From assembly GCF_900112755.1 (NCBI RefSeq), contig NZ_FOMW01000001.1, positions 310,001 through 374,000 of the forward strand: 64,000 bases of DNA. The letters run 5' to 3'. The DNA is from Sulfitobacter brevis (lineage in GTDB: Bacteria > Pseudomonadota > Alphaproteobacteria > Rhodobacterales > Rhodobacteraceae). The notes under the pieces were generated by a model. The model did no database searches. It had not been told where the DNA came from and saw only the letters and a program-made list of their open reading frames with translations. How positions within the stretch are numbered: position 1 is the stretch's first letter; each line of letters starts with the position of its first letter. Shown in pieces: positions 54,539 to 63,706 of the stretch. A program made the position numbers and the translations under genes.

Positions 54539-54626
54539 GGTGGCGCTCCTCGGTCACTGTTGCGCCGCAGCCTATCAGGTTCCCCCCCGCCGCCAAGCGC
54601 AAAGAAGCACCCGAATGGCCTCTCGT

Positions 54627-55592
54627 TTACCCGTTCACCTGCACAACCACTTTGCCGGTCGCCTTGCGCGTCCGCAAAAGGTCCAGCGCCTCATTGGCCT
54701 GATCCAGCGGCAAGACATGGCTCACATGGGGCGTCAATTTGCCCTCGACGTACCAGTCGAACAGCGTCTTGAAACTGTCGGTCAGCACCGAAGGATTTAG
54801 CTTGGCATAGCCACCCCAATAGAACCCCAGCACCGTCAGGTTCTTCACCAAAATAATATTCGCCGGAATTTGCGGAATATCGCCACTGGCAAAACCCAAC
54901 GGGATCAGCCGTGCTTCGGGATTACAGGCGCGCATCGCTGCCTTGAACTGGTCACCGCCGACCGGATCATAGACCACATCGGCCCCGCCCAGTGCCTTGA
55001 CCACCTCGCGGATATCGTCAGTCTCGGAGTTGATCAGATGGTCCGCCCCTGCCGCGCGGCAAACCTCCAGCTTGTCGGCACCGCGGGCACAGGCGATCAC
55101 CTCTGCGCCCATCAGCTTGCCCAACTCGACCGCCGTCAGCCCGACCCCGCCAGACGCACCCAGCACCAGCAACCGCTCGCCTTTTTTGAGGTTGGCCTTG
55201 TAGCCCAGACCAACATGGCTGGTGCCATAGGCGATCAGAAACGCGGCGGCGTCCTTGGCGCCCATCCCGTCGGGGATTGGCACGCAAACCTCGGCAGGCA
55301 CGGTGGCAAATTCGGCCAACCCGTCAAATCCGGTATAGGCCGCGACCCGCTGGCCGACCCTCAAACCCGTTACACCCTCGCCCAAGCCGGCAATCTTGCC
55401 CGCCATCTCCATGCCCAGCGTAAAGGGCAGCGGCGGCTTTTCCTGATAGGTGCCTTTGATAATCAGCAAATCGCCAAAGTTAAGCCCGCAGGTCTCGACC
55501 TCCACCAGCACCTCGCCCTTGCCGGGCACGGGCATTTCAAGCTCCTGCATTTTCAGGGGTTCGTCATAGGCGGTGACCTGCATCGCGCGCAT
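54627..55592 (-). CDS. Quinone oxidoreductase, zinc-independent MDR family
   Basis: A 321-residue NADPH-dependent reductase of the QOR branch of medium-chain dehydrogenases. The nucleotide site is VLGASGGVGLTAVELGKLM near residue 143, and GLNFGDLLIIKGTYQEKPPLPF matches the substrate lid. There are no zinc ligands, as expected. The ATG at 55592 follows GAAAGGAAG. It reduces quinones or enoyl-type substrates by one or two electrons; the physiological substrate is unknown. Confidence 0.88.
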   Translation of the reverse strand: MRAMQVTAYDEPLKMQELEMPVPGKGEVLVEVETCGLNFGDLLIIKGTYQEKPPLPFTLGMEMAGKIAGLGEGVTGLRVGQRVAAYTGFDGLAEFATVPAEVCVPIPDGMGAKDAAAFLIAYGTSHVGLGYKANLKKGERLLVLGASGGVGLTAVELGKLMGAEVIACARGADKLEVCRAAGADHLINSETDDIREVVKALGGADVVYDPVGGDQFKAAMRACNPEARLIPLGFASGDIPQIPANIILVKNLTVLGFYWGGYAKLNPSVLTDSFKTLFDWYVEGKLTPHVSHVLPLDQANEALDLLRTRKATGKVVVQVNG

Positions 55593-55681
55593 CGGGGGCT
55601 TCCTTTCGATCATTTGCGGTCAAATGGGCAGAGCCCGCCGCAATTGGCAAGAGCCGAAGCGTGTGACGTCAGGTGCCATGC

Positions 55682-55792
55682 CTAGCCCGAGAAAATCATC
55701 GCCCTGATGCCATATGCCACCACCCCCAGCGCCGCGACGCTGGCAATCCAGATCACCACAAACCACCCGAAACGACCCAGCCAGCGTGACAT
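55682..55792 (-). CDS. DUF2474 family small subunit of bd oxidase
   Basis: A 36-residue single-helix protein, read directly from the gap after cydB: MSRWLGRFGWFVVIWIASVA, then ALGVVAYGIRAMIFSG. It matches the DUF2474 pattern (W-R-W, IW..SV) associated with CioAB-type oxidases. The start shares a base with the cydB stop (TGATG). It is likely an accessory subunit, analogous in position to CydX. Confidence 0.85.
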   Translation of the reverse strand: MSRWLGRFGWFVVIWIASVAALGVVAYGIRAMIFSG

Positions 55793-56799
55793 CAGTGATA
55801 GCCTTCGTCAGGGTCGATCTTGCCGCGAAACACCCAGTAGGCATAGGCGGTGTAGCCAAGGATCATCGGCAACAGCACCAGCGTGCCGACCAGCGTAAAG
55901 GCAAGGCTTTCATCCGGTGCCGCGGCCTCGACAATCGTCAGGCTGGAGGGCACGATATAGGGGTAAAAGCTGATTCCGATGCCGATGAACCCCAGCACAA
56001 ACAGGGCCAGTGCCGACAGAAATGGCGTCACATCCCACTGTCGCGAAAGCCCGACGAACAGCCCGAAAACCGCCAGCGCCACCAATGCAGGCACCAGCAC
56101 GCTGAAGATCGCTGTAGGCCACGCAAACCAGCGCCCGAAATACGCGTCATTCTGGAACGGCGTCCACAGGCTGACCACAGCCATAAATGCAATCGTAGCT
56201 ACAGCGAGCGGCCATGCCAACCTGCGCATATGCGACTGAATACGGCCCTCCAGCTTCATGTTCAGCCATGTCGCGCCGAGCATCGCATAGCCCACGGTCA
56301 CCGCCACGCCTGTCAGGATCGAGAATGGCGTTAGCCAGTCCCACCAGCCGCCGCCATAGGCGCGTCCTTCAACCTCGATGCCCTGCACCAAAGCGCCCAG
56401 CGCGATGCCCTGACACAGGCTCGCAGTCAGCGACCCACCAAAGAACGCGGCATCCCACATCGGTTTCCACCGCTTGGTGCGCCAGCGGTATTCAAACGCC
56501 ACGCCGCGAAACACCAGCCCCAGCAGCATCAGGATGATCGGCATATAAAGCGCGGGCATGACCACAGCATAGGCCAGCGGAAACACCGCAAAAAGGCCGC
56601 CGCCGCCCAGTACCAGCCAAGTCTCGTTTCCGTCCCAGATCGGCGCGACCGAATTCATCATGACATTGCGCTCGCCCTCGTCCTTGGTCAGCGGAAACAG
56701 CAGCCCCACCCCAAGGTCGAACCCGTCGAGGATGACATAAATCAACACTGAGAGCGCGATGATGCCGGCCCAGATGAAGGACAGTTCAAATCCGTACAT
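55792..56799 (-). CDS. cydB: Cytochrome bd-type quinol oxidase subunit II
   Basis: A 335-residue inner-membrane subunit with about nine helices. It begins MYGFELSFIWAGIIALSVL and contains VLLGLVFRGVAFEYRW, WPTAIFSVLVPAL and an intact C-terminal DPDEGYH end. The start at 56799 is chosen by family length over a longer frame that overlaps cydA. It forms the oxidase with subunit I, one base downstream of its stop. Confidence 0.93.
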   Translation of the reverse strand: MYGFELSFIWAGIIALSVLIYVILDGFDLGVGLLFPLTKDEGERNVMMNSVAPIWDGNETWLVLGGGGLFAVFPLAYAVVMPALYMPIILMLLGLVFRGVAFEYRWRTKRWKPMWDAAFFGGSLTASLCQGIALGALVQGIEVEGRAYGGGWWDWLTPFSILTGVAVTVGYAMLGATWLNMKLEGRIQSHMRRLAWPLAVATIAFMAVVSLWTPFQNDAYFGRWFAWPTAIFSVLVPALVALAVFGLFVGLSRQWDVTPFLSALALFVLGFIGIGISFYPYIVPSSLTIVEAAAPDESLAFTLVGTLVLLPMILGYTAYAYWVFRGKIDPDEGYH

Positions 56800-56800
56800 A

Positions 56801-58219
56801 TCAGCTCTCCCTGCCTTCGCCTTTGCCCAGATGCTGCTCCGCTGCGGGGGTGGTTCCGGCGGCGCGGGTCGGTGCATCGCGCAGATCGTCCTGCACATGG
56901 GCCTCGGCCTTAAAGCTCATCATCCGTAAGATATAAAAAGTCCCCGCCCCAAAGACGAAGAAATACACCACGATAAACGCGATCAGCGAGGCCGCCACTG
57001 CCGGTGCCGCAATTGGCGCAAGGCTGTCAGAGGTGCGCAGCAAGCCGTAAACGGTAAAGGGCTGCCGCCCGACTTCGGTAGTGATCCACCCCGCCAGCAC
57101 CGCGACAAAGCCCATTGGCCCCATCACCATTGCGGCGCGGTGCAGCCAGTTCGCCTCATAAAGCCGCCCGCGCAGCCGCGCCAGCAAGGCCCAAAGGCCC
57201 AAGCCGAGCATTGCAAACCCCAGCGCGATCATCACCCGGAACGAAAAGAACACGATCATCACAGGCGGCTCGTCTTCGTCAGGAATTGTATCCAACCCCG
57301 CGAGCGGCGCGTTCAGATCGTGCTTTAGGATTAGCGACGACAATTTGGGAATTTCCACCGCATAATCGATGCGCTTTTCCTCCGCGTTCGGGATGCCGAA
57401 CAGGATCAGTGGAGCGCCATGTTTGTGGCTGTCGTAATGCCCCTCCATTGCCATCACCTTGGCGGGCTGATGTTCCAGCGTGTTAAGCCCATGGGCATCG
57501 CCTGCCGCGATCTGCAATGGCGTCACCACCACCAGCATCCACATCGCCATGGAGAACATCTTGCGCGCGGGTGCATCATCGCGGTGGCGCAACAGATGGC
57601 GGGCGCCCACGGCCCCGACGACCAGCGCCGTTGTCAGATAGGCGGCCAGCACCATATGGGTCAGCCGGTAGGGAAATGACGGGTTGAATACAATCTGCCA
57701 CCAGTCCTCGGGCACGAACTGCCCGACCTCGTTGATGCCAAAGCCAGCAGGCGTGTGCATCCACGAGTTGACCGACAGGATCCAAGTGGCCGACATCAGC
57801 GTGCCAAAGGCCACCATACCCGTGGCAAACATATGCAACCCGTCGCCGACACGGCGACGGCCAAACAGCATGATCCCCAGAAATCCGGCCTCAAGGAAAA
57901 ACGCTGAAAGTACCTCATAGGCCATCAGTGGCCCTACCACCGGCCCCGCCTTGTCAGAGAATACCGACCAGTTGGTGCCGAACTGATAGGACATCACGAT
58001 CCCCGAGACGACGCCCATGCCAAAGGCCACGGCAAATATCTTTTTCCAGTAGTTGAAGAGGATGTGATAGGTCTCGTTGCGCGTCCAGAGCCACAACCCG
58101 TTAAGCACGGCCAGAAAGCTCGCCAAGCCGATCGAGAAGGCTGGAAAGATGATGTGAAACGACACGGTGAACGCGAATTGCACCCGCGCCAGCACCTCGG
58201 CAGTAAAGCCATCCAACAT
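56801..58219 (-). CDS. cydA: Cytochrome bd-type quinol oxidase subunit I, CioA-like
   Basis: A 472-residue haem-bearing subunit that oxidises quinol and reduces oxygen. His22 in VSFHIIFP is a probable haem b595 ligand, and further haem-ligand regions include MAMEGHYDS. The quinol-site motif is GWITTEVGRQPFTVYG near residue 385, as in short-Q-loop, cyanide-insensitive CioA oxidases. It is shorter than E. coli CydA (522) for this reason. It is the first gene of the cydA-cydB-DUF2474 operon, with GGAGACTGCAAG before the ATG. Confidence 0.93.
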   Translation of the reverse strand: MLDGFTAEVLARVQFAFTVSFHIIFPAFSIGLASFLAVLNGLWLWTRNETYHILFNYWKKIFAVAFGMGVVSGIVMSYQFGTNWSVFSDKAGPVVGPLMAYEVLSAFFLEAGFLGIMLFGRRRVGDGLHMFATGMVAFGTLMSATWILSVNSWMHTPAGFGINEVGQFVPEDWWQIVFNPSFPYRLTHMVLAAYLTTALVVGAVGARHLLRHRDDAPARKMFSMAMWMLVVVTPLQIAAGDAHGLNTLEHQPAKVMAMEGHYDSHKHGAPLILFGIPNAEEKRIDYAVEIPKLSSLILKHDLNAPLAGLDTIPDEDEPPVMIVFFSFRVMIALGFAMLGLGLWALLARLRGRLYEANWLHRAAMVMGPMGFVAVLAGWITTEVGRQPFTVYGLLRTSDSLAPIAAPAVAASLIAFIVVYFFVFGAGTFYILRMMSFKAEAHVQDDLRDAPTRAAGTTPAAEQHLGKGEGRES

Positions 58220-58306
58220 CTTGCAGTCTCCAAATGTCTTCGCCCCCCTAACTTAGGGCAACTGCGCCATTCGTACACTGAAACAAATTACCGCAGGGCG
58301 CCCGCG

Positions 58307-59683
58307 TCAGGATGGGCGCGCTAGCGGCGCCTGTTCGCGGTCAAATTCCACAACGACCCGCAGCCCCGGCCCCGCATCTTCCAACGTCAATCCAGCGCTA
58401 TGCAGTTTGGCGACCGCCTCCACCAAGCTGAGGCCCAGCCCATTGCCCGCCGTGTGACGGCTACGGTCGAGACGGTAAAGCCGCTGCAATACGGCGGCGC
58501 GTTCGTGCGATGGGATACCAACACCATTGTCCGTCACGCTCAGGCGCGGGGAGCCGTCGATTTGCTCCAGCGCCACACGCACGGTGCTACCCGCTGGCGT
58601 GTGGCGCAGGGCGTTTTCGATCAGGTTCGACAGCAACTGCCCGAGCAAGGCGCCATCTCCCAAAACTGTCATGCGGGCGTCACGTGCGTCATATACCAAT
58701 GTGTGCCCGCCCTCTGCCGCCGAAGGCTCGAACACTTCGACCATGGTGCGACACAGCGCATCCAGATCGACAGGCACAAACCGCGCCTTGGGGCTGCCCG
58801 CTTCAACTTGTGCCAGTTGCAACAGCGACTGGAATACCGAAGCGATCCCGTCGAGCTCGGCTTGCGCTTTTGTGACCAACTGGCCCGCGTCCGAGGCTTC
58901 ATCAACCTGCTGGGCAAGATCGTCCAGATGCACCGCCACCCGCTGGATCGGGGTTTTTAGATCATGGGCGATGTCACTCGAAACCTGCCGCAGCGCCGCG
59001 ACTGAACGTTCCTGCGCGCCTGCCATCTGGTTGAGCTTGCCACCGATCTGCCGCAGGTCGTCCGACCAGCGCGGCCCGATCTGCACCCGTGCGCCCAAAT
59101 CACCAGTGGTCATCGCGTCCAAAGCGCGGCCCACCACTTCGACGTGCCTTTTGGAGCGTCGTGCCAGGATCAGCCCGCCGCCCAGCGCCACCAACACAGT
59201 GGGCAGCAGACTGACCAGAAGGATGTTCAGGAACACATCGCCAAGCGCGGTAATCTCGGCGCGGCTACGGGCGATAGTGAGCAGCCCGCCATAAAGCGTG
59301 TCGGTGAGCGATAGATACGCGCCGCTGTATTCTGCCCGGACAGCATCCAGCGATACGATGTGCCAGCCCTCGTCGTCCCGCGCGATGGCACCGTTGCCAT
59401 AGATGCGGCCATTGGGCGCGACATAGCTGAGGATTAAACGGTTGGGATCAGTCTCGCGCGATTCCGCCTCGACCAACAGGGCCACGGCCTGCGCATTTGG
59501 CGCGGCGCGAAAGCCTGCCATGTCCTGCGTCAGATCGGCCCTGATCGCCGCCTCGAAGGAGGATTGCGTTACCGCATAGCTCGCTGCAAGGCTCAGCAGG
59601 CTGACGGCGGTGAAAAGCAGTACCAGCAGCATCGCGAGCCGCAGGGGCATCGAGCGCCATAGCCCGCGCAGCCGCGCCCTCAT
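58307..59683 (-). CDS. Sensor histidine kinase
   Basis: A 458-residue membrane kinase. Two transmembrane helices (about residues 15-38 and 150-174) flank a periplasmic domain of about 110 residues. A HAMP domain follows near 175-225. The phospho-acceptor His240 is in SSDIAHDLKTPIQRVAVHL, and the ATPase domain contains NLIENALRHTP, VTDNGVGIP and GNGLGLSLV. It overlaps the response-regulator gene by four bases. The periplasmic domain is unlike any I recognise, so the stimulus is unknown. Confidence 0.92.
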   Translation of the reverse strand: MRARLRGLWRSMPLRLAMLLVLLFTAVSLLSLAASYAVTQSSFEAAIRADLTQDMAGFRAAPNAQAVALLVEAESRETDPNRLILSYVAPNGRIYGNGAIARDDEGWHIVSLDAVRAEYSGAYLSLTDTLYGGLLTIARSRAEITALGDVFLNILLVSLLPTVLVALGGGLILARRSKRHVEVVGRALDAMTTGDLGARVQIGPRWSDDLRQIGGKLNQMAGAQERSVAALRQVSSDIAHDLKTPIQRVAVHLDDLAQQVDEASDAGQLVTKAQAELDGIASVFQSLLQLAQVEAGSPKARFVPVDLDALCRTMVEVFEPSAAEGGHTLVYDARDARMTVLGDGALLGQLLSNLIENALRHTPAGSTVRVALEQIDGSPRLSVTDNGVGIPSHERAAVLQRLYRLDRSRHTAGNGLGLSLVEAVAKLHSAGLTLEDAGPGLRVVVEFDREQAPLARPS

Positions 59684-60351
59684 GGCTTGATCCGGTAGCC
59701 AGCGCCGCGCACGGTCTCGATCAACGCCTCGTCAAAGGGGCGGTCGATCTTGGCGCGCAGGCGGCTGATGTGGGTCTCAACGACATTGGTCATCGGGTCA
59801 AAGCTGATGTCCCACACCGCTTCGAGCAACATCGTGCGGGTTTGCACCCGCCCCTTGCGGCGCAGCAAGTGCTCCAGCAGTGCAAATTCACGCGGTAAAA
59901 GGTCGATTTCGACCCCCGCGCGGGTGACCTGGCGGGTGATCAGGTTCACCTCCAAATCCTGAGTGCGCAACACGGTTTCAGCCTCCAACGCCTGCGGGCG
60001 TCGGGCCAGCGCGGCGACACGCGCCGACAATTCGCCAAAGATAAAGGGTTTCACCAGATAGTCATCCGCTCCGGCGTTCAGGCCCGCGATGCGGTCCTCG
60101 ACATCGCCCAGCGCGGTTAGAAACAGGGTTGGCGTGGTATTGCCCGCAGCGCGCAGCGTCTTGATCAGGGTCAGCCCGTCAACCTGGGGCAGCATCCGGT
60201 CCACGATCAGCACATCATAGCTGTTGGAGGTGGCCGCGATCAGCCCGTCCCGACCATCCGCGACCAGATCGACGCTATGCCCCTCCTCACGCAGACCGCG
60301 CGCGACATAGGCACCCGTGGTGGCGTCATCCTCGACGACCAGCAATTTCAT
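59680..60351 (-). CDS. OmpR-family response regulator
   Basis: A 223-residue regulator. The receiver has the acidic pocket VVEDD at residues 5-9 and the phosphorylation site Asp51 in LIVDRMLPQVDG, with Lys101 in DYLVKPF (approximate position). The C-terminal winged helix contains LLPREFALLEHLLRRKGRV and VETHISRLRAKIDRPF. It works with the adjacent kinase. The gene is divergent from an htrA-like protease, a common target of envelope-stress systems such as CpxAR, but this link is inferred. Confidence 0.93.
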   Translation of the reverse strand: MKLLVVEDDATTGAYVARGLREEGHSVDLVADGRDGLIAATSNSYDVLIVDRMLPQVDGLTLIKTLRAAGNTTPTLFLTALGDVEDRIAGLNAGADDYLVKPFIFGELSARVAALARRPQALEAETVLRTQDLEVNLITRQVTRAGVEIDLLPREFALLEHLLRRKGRVQTRTMLLEAVWDISFDPMTNVVETHISRLRAKIDRPFDEALIETVRGAGYRIKP

Positions 60352-60437
60352 CTCTTCGGTTCCTCCGGTCGGGTGCCGTGTCTCTCGCTATATAGACGCA
60401 ATTGACCGAGATGGGGCAAACCTAACAAATTTGTATA

Positions 60438-60465
60438 GCACGGCAGAGCCGCCTGTAAGCCGTGC
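60438..60465. promoter_or_regulatory. 7-bp inverted repeat between response regulator and htrA
   Basis: GCACGGC (60438-60444) and GCCGTGC (60459-60465) pair exactly with 14 bases between. It is 44 bases before the htrA TTG start. It could be a regulator site or a leader hairpin; the 157-base divergent gap must carry both promoters. Confidence 0.35.
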
Positions 60466-60495
60466 GCTCCATATTCCCCTCAGACACAGAAACCC

Positions 60496-60501
60496 GAGGA
60501 G
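60496..60501 (+). promoter_or_regulatory. Ribosome binding site fixing the TTG start of the HtrA gene
   Basis: GAGGAG lies seven bases before TTG at 60509-60511. No ATG or GTG in frame has such a site near the signal peptide, so TTG is chosen. Confidence 0.7.
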
Positions 60502-60508
60502 CCTTCCG

Positions 60509-61627
60509 TTGAAAACCTTTCTGACAAATTCCCCCCGCGCCGCTGCCATCGCGCTGAGCGCCGCACTGCTGTCGACATCCGCCTTGAGCGTTGCGCCAAC
60601 ACAAGCCTTTGCCGTGCCTGCGGGCGGCTACGCCGATCTGGTTGAGGCCGTGTCACCCGCCGTGGTCTTTATCGAAGTCACAGCCAAGGCCCAGCCTGTG
60701 CAGATGAACGGCACTCTGCCCCAAGGCATGCCCGAGGAACTGCGCCGCCAATTCGAAGATATGATGCCGGGCCAGCACGGTTCCCAAGCACCGATGCAGG
60801 GGCTGGGCTCGGGCTTTATCATTTCGGGTGATGGACAGATCGTGACCAACAACCACGTGGTTGCCGGCGCGGAAACCGTGACCGTGAAGCTTGCCGATGG
60901 CCGCAGCTTTGATGCCAAGGTCGTGGGTACTGATCCGTTGACCGACCTTGCGCTGATCAAGATCGAAGCCGATGTAGACCTGCCTTTCGTTGAATTCGGC
61001 ACTTCCAAGTCGCTGCGGGTTGGCGACGAGGTCGTCGCAGTTGGCAATCCCTTCGGCCTTGGCGGTACTGTCACGTCAGGCATCGTTTCGGCACTGTCGC
61101 GGGATATCCAGTCCGGTCCGTTTGATGATTTCATCCAGACTGATGCTGCGATCAACCGTGGCAACTCCGGCGGTCCACTCTTTAACAACGACGGTCAGGT
61201 TGTCGGCGTGAACACCGCGATCCTGTCGCCGGGTGGCGGGTCTGTTGGCATCGGCTTTGCCGTGCCTTCCGATCTGGTGCAGACTGTGGTGGCGGATCTG
61301 GCCGATGATGGCACCATTGCACGCGGTTGGCTGGGCGTGCAGATTCGCCCGATGACCGACGAGATCGCCAATGTGCTGGGCTATGACACCCCCAAAGGCG
61401 CTGTCATCGAAGCGGTGAGCGCCGAGAGCCCCGCCGCCGCCGCAGGTCTCAAGCAAGGCGATATTATCCTGTCGTTTGACGGGCAGGAAATCACGGATAT
61501 CCGCGATCTGACCCGCGCCGTGGCCACCACCACACCCGATGCTGCCGCCAAAATGATCGTGCTGCGCAAGGGTGCCGAGCAGACGCTCGACGTGACCGTG
61601 GGGACGCTGAAGCCTCAGGCGACCTAA
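60509..61627 (+). CDS. HtrA/DegP-like periplasmic serine protease with one PDZ domain
   Basis: A 372-residue protease that degrades misfolded envelope proteins. A signal peptide (PRAAAIALSAALLSTSALS, ending APTQAFA) precedes the S1C domain. The catalytic triad is visible as TNNHVVAGAE (His), DPLTDLALIKIE (Asp) and NRGNSGGPLFNN (Ser). A single PDZ domain follows (WLGVQIRPM, SPAAAAGLKQGDIILSFDGQEI). DegP has two, so this is nearer to DegS-like or one-PDZ forms. The start is TTG at 60509. A longer upstream frame is not credible. It is divergent from a two-component system. Confidence 0.9.
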   Translation: MKTFLTNSPRAAAIALSAALLSTSALSVAPTQAFAVPAGGYADLVEAVSPAVVFIEVTAKAQPVQMNGTLPQGMPEELRRQFEDMMPGQHGSQAPMQGLGSGFIISGDGQIVTNNHVVAGAETVTVKLADGRSFDAKVVGTDPLTDLALIKIEADVDLPFVEFGTSKSLRVGDEVVAVGNPFGLGGTVTSGIVSALSRDIQSGPFDDFIQTDAAINRGNSGGPLFNNDGQVVGVNTAILSPGGGSVGIGFAVPSDLVQTVVADLADDGTIARGWLGVQIRPMTDEIANVLGYDTPKGAVIEAVSAESPAAAAGLKQGDIILSFDGQEITDIRDLTRAVATTTPDAAAKMIVLRKGAEQTLDVTVGTLKPQAT

Positions 61628-61668
61628 ACCCCACGCGCCGGCAGGGGCTGCCACCCTTGCCGGACCCC

Positions 61669-61695
61669 GCCCTTCGGCCCCCTCGTCCGAAGGGC
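61669..61695 (+). terminator. 9-bp hairpin after the HtrA gene
   Basis: GCCCTTCGG (61669-61677) pairs exactly with CCGAAGGGC (61687-61695), with a nine-base loop. It starts about 42 bases after the htrA stop. There is no U-tract after it; the third hairpin with a T-run at 61737 is probably the main stop. Confidence 0.5.
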
Positions 61696-61736
61696 CTCTG
61701 GCTGCTGCGTTGGGAAGGCGCGGCGACCAAACAATG

Positions 61737-61776
61737 ACGGCCCTGTGGTTGCGCCCTGCACCACGGGGCCGTTTTT
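61737..61776 (+). terminator. Rho-independent terminator downstream of the HtrA gene
   Basis: ACGGCCCTGTGGT (61737-61749) pairs with ACCACGGGGCCGT (61760-61772), a 13-bp stem with one G-T wobble, and is followed by TTTTTGGTTT. It is a textbook intrinsic terminator for the plus strand. Confidence 0.85.
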
Positions 61777-62095
61777 GGTTTGTGTCGGGAGTAGAATCTC
61801 TCGGGCGCCAGTTTCCAAAACGCTTAAATTTGCGGCACCACCCAACGCATGTTTTTTCCAACCCCTTATTCTTACGCGAAAATCTTTTGCTTGGCACCGC
61901 CGCGCAAATCTGATGGTATGCGCTATGTGCGCCACCTATCCGTTATTGCGGTTAAGCGGGGCAAAACTAAAACTAAGGCACGGGCGCCTGCTCACTCTGC
62001 GCATGTCGCAGGAATTCAGGCATCTGAACGATAACAATAAACTGCCGGGGCAAGGCAGAGAAAAAACGATCAAAATAACCACCAGGAGAGAATGA

Positions 62096-63688
62096 ATGTC
62101 ATTCAAACACAAACTCGCCACGGCGATTACGCTGGCGACGCTGGGCGCATCTGCCGCTTCAGCCCAGTCGCTGGTCTATTGCTCGGAAGGCTCGCCCGAG
62201 GGCTTTGACCCCGCGCTCTACACCTCTGGCACTACCTTTGATGCTTCCAGCCATCCGATCTATAACCGTCTGGCGGAATTCAAAGTCGGCACCACCGAAA
62301 CCCAGCCCGGTCTGGCCGAAAGCTGGGACGTGTCCGAAGACGGCATGACCGTCACCTTCAAACTGCGCCAGGGTGTGAAATTCCACTCCAACGACCAGTT
62401 CACGCCGACACGCGATTTCAATGCCGACGATGTGATCTTTAGCTTTGACCGTCAGGGCAATACCGAGAACGCCTACAATCAGGTTTCTGGCGGCACTTGG
62501 GAATACTACAGCTCGATGTCGATGCCCGATCTCATCAAGAGCATTGAAAAAGTCGACGATTACACTGTTGTGTTCAGCCTGACCCGCCCCGAAGCGCCAA
62601 TCATCGCCAATATGGCAATGGATTTCGCCTCGATCGTGTCGAAAGAATACGCCGACGCGATGATGGAAGCTGGCACACCTGAAATGGTCAACCAAGCGCC
62701 GATCGGCACTGGCCCGTTCACGTTCCAAGCCTACCAGAAAGACGCGGTCATCCGCTATCTGCGTAACGAAGACTACTGGGGTGACAAGGCCAAGGTCGAA
62801 GCGCTGATTTTTGCGATCACGCCGGATGCCTCGGTCCGTTACCAAAAAGTGCAGGCGGGCGAATGTCACGTGATGGCCTATCCAAACCCTGCCGATGTGC
62901 AGGCGATGAAGGATGCCGAAGACATCACCGTGATGGAGCAAGAGGGCCTGAACGTCGGCTATCTGGCCTACAACACCAAGGTCGCGCCCTATGATAACGC
63001 CAATGTTCGCAAAGCGTTGAACATGGCGATCGACAAGCAGGGCATCATTGACGTGGTATTCCAGGGCTCCGGCGAAATCGCCAAGAACCCGATCCCGCCG
63101 ACCATGTGGTCCTACCGCGAGGGCACAGTTGACGACAAGCACGACCCTGAAGCGGCAAAAGCGATGCTTGAGGCCGAAGGCGTCAGCGATCTGAAGCTGA
63201 AAATCTGGGCAATGCCGGTTCAGCGTCCCTACAACCCCAACGCCCGCCGCATGGCCGAGCTGATGCAGGAGGATTTCTCCAAGATCGGTGTGGAGGTGGA
63301 AATCGTCTCCTACGAATGGGGTGAATACCTTGAGCGTTCAAAGGCCGAGGACCGCGACGGTGCTGTGCTGCTGGGTTGGACAGGTGACAACGGCGATCCA
63401 GACAACTTCCTCGCCGTTCTTCTGGGCTGCGACGCCGTGGGCGGATCAAACCGCGCACAGTGGTGCAACGAAGAGTTCGACGAGCTGACCAAGAAAGCCA
63501 AGGTTCTGCCAACGCAGGCCGAGCGTGCGCCGCTTTATGAGCAAGCGCAGGCGATCTTCAAGGATCAGGCCCCTTGGGCGACCATCGCGCATTCGGTTGT
63601 TTATATGACCATGCGTCCCGAGGTCGAAGGCTATGTGGTACACCCGCTGGGCGGCCATATCTTCAATCAGGTCGGTATCACGCAATAA
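62096..63688 (+). CDS. Dipeptide-type ABC transporter substrate-binding protein
   Basis: A 530-residue periplasmic binding protein with a signal peptide (LATAITLATLGASAASAQS). It resembles DppA: it begins LVYCSEGSPEGFDPALYTSG and contains LRQGVKFHSNDQFTPTRDFNADD. The AGGAG at 62084 is eight bases before the ATG. No permease or ATPase gene follows; a terminator and then a peptidase gene come next. It may supply a distant Dpp permease or a haem/peptide uptake system. Confidence 0.9.
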   Translation: MSFKHKLATAITLATLGASAASAQSLVYCSEGSPEGFDPALYTSGTTFDASSHPIYNRLAEFKVGTTETQPGLAESWDVSEDGMTVTFKLRQGVKFHSNDQFTPTRDFNADDVIFSFDRQGNTENAYNQVSGGTWEYYSSMSMPDLIKSIEKVDDYTVVFSLTRPEAPIIANMAMDFASIVSKEYADAMMEAGTPEMVNQAPIGTGPFTFQAYQKDAVIRYLRNEDYWGDKAKVEALIFAITPDASVRYQKVQAGECHVMAYPNPADVQAMKDAEDITVMEQEGLNVGYLAYNTKVAPYDNANVRKALNMAIDKQGIIDVVFQGSGEIAKNPIPPTMWSYREGTVDDKHDPEAAKAMLEAEGVSDLKLKIWAMPVQRPYNPNARRMAELMQEDFSKIGVEVEIVSYEWGEYLERSKAEDRDGAVLLGWTGDNGDPDNFLAVLLGCDAVGGSNRAQWCNEEFDELTKKAKVLPTQAERAPLYEQAQAIFKDQAPWATIAHSVVYMTMRPEVEGYVVHPLGGHIFNQVGITQ

Positions 63689-63706
63689 GCGTTTCTTGAC
63701 CTAAAC

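Larger units (their letters stand above)
61628..62095. other. 468-base intergenic region: three hairpins then a long leader
   Basis: The first 150 bases hold three inverted repeats (near 61638-61663, 61669-61695 and 61737-61772). The remaining 320 bases before the peptide-binding protein gene show no convincing coding frame or RNA gene. They are AT-richer around 61800-61900 and end with AGGAG at 62084-62088. The promoter of the binding-protein gene is presumably here. Confidence 0.6.

Noticed and set aside
58298-58319. Terminator hairpin at the end of the kinase gene (GCGCCC/GGGCGC)
   Set aside because: The stem is six bases with a ten-base loop, spans the stop codon and has no T-run. It is compatible with chance in GC-rich sequence.
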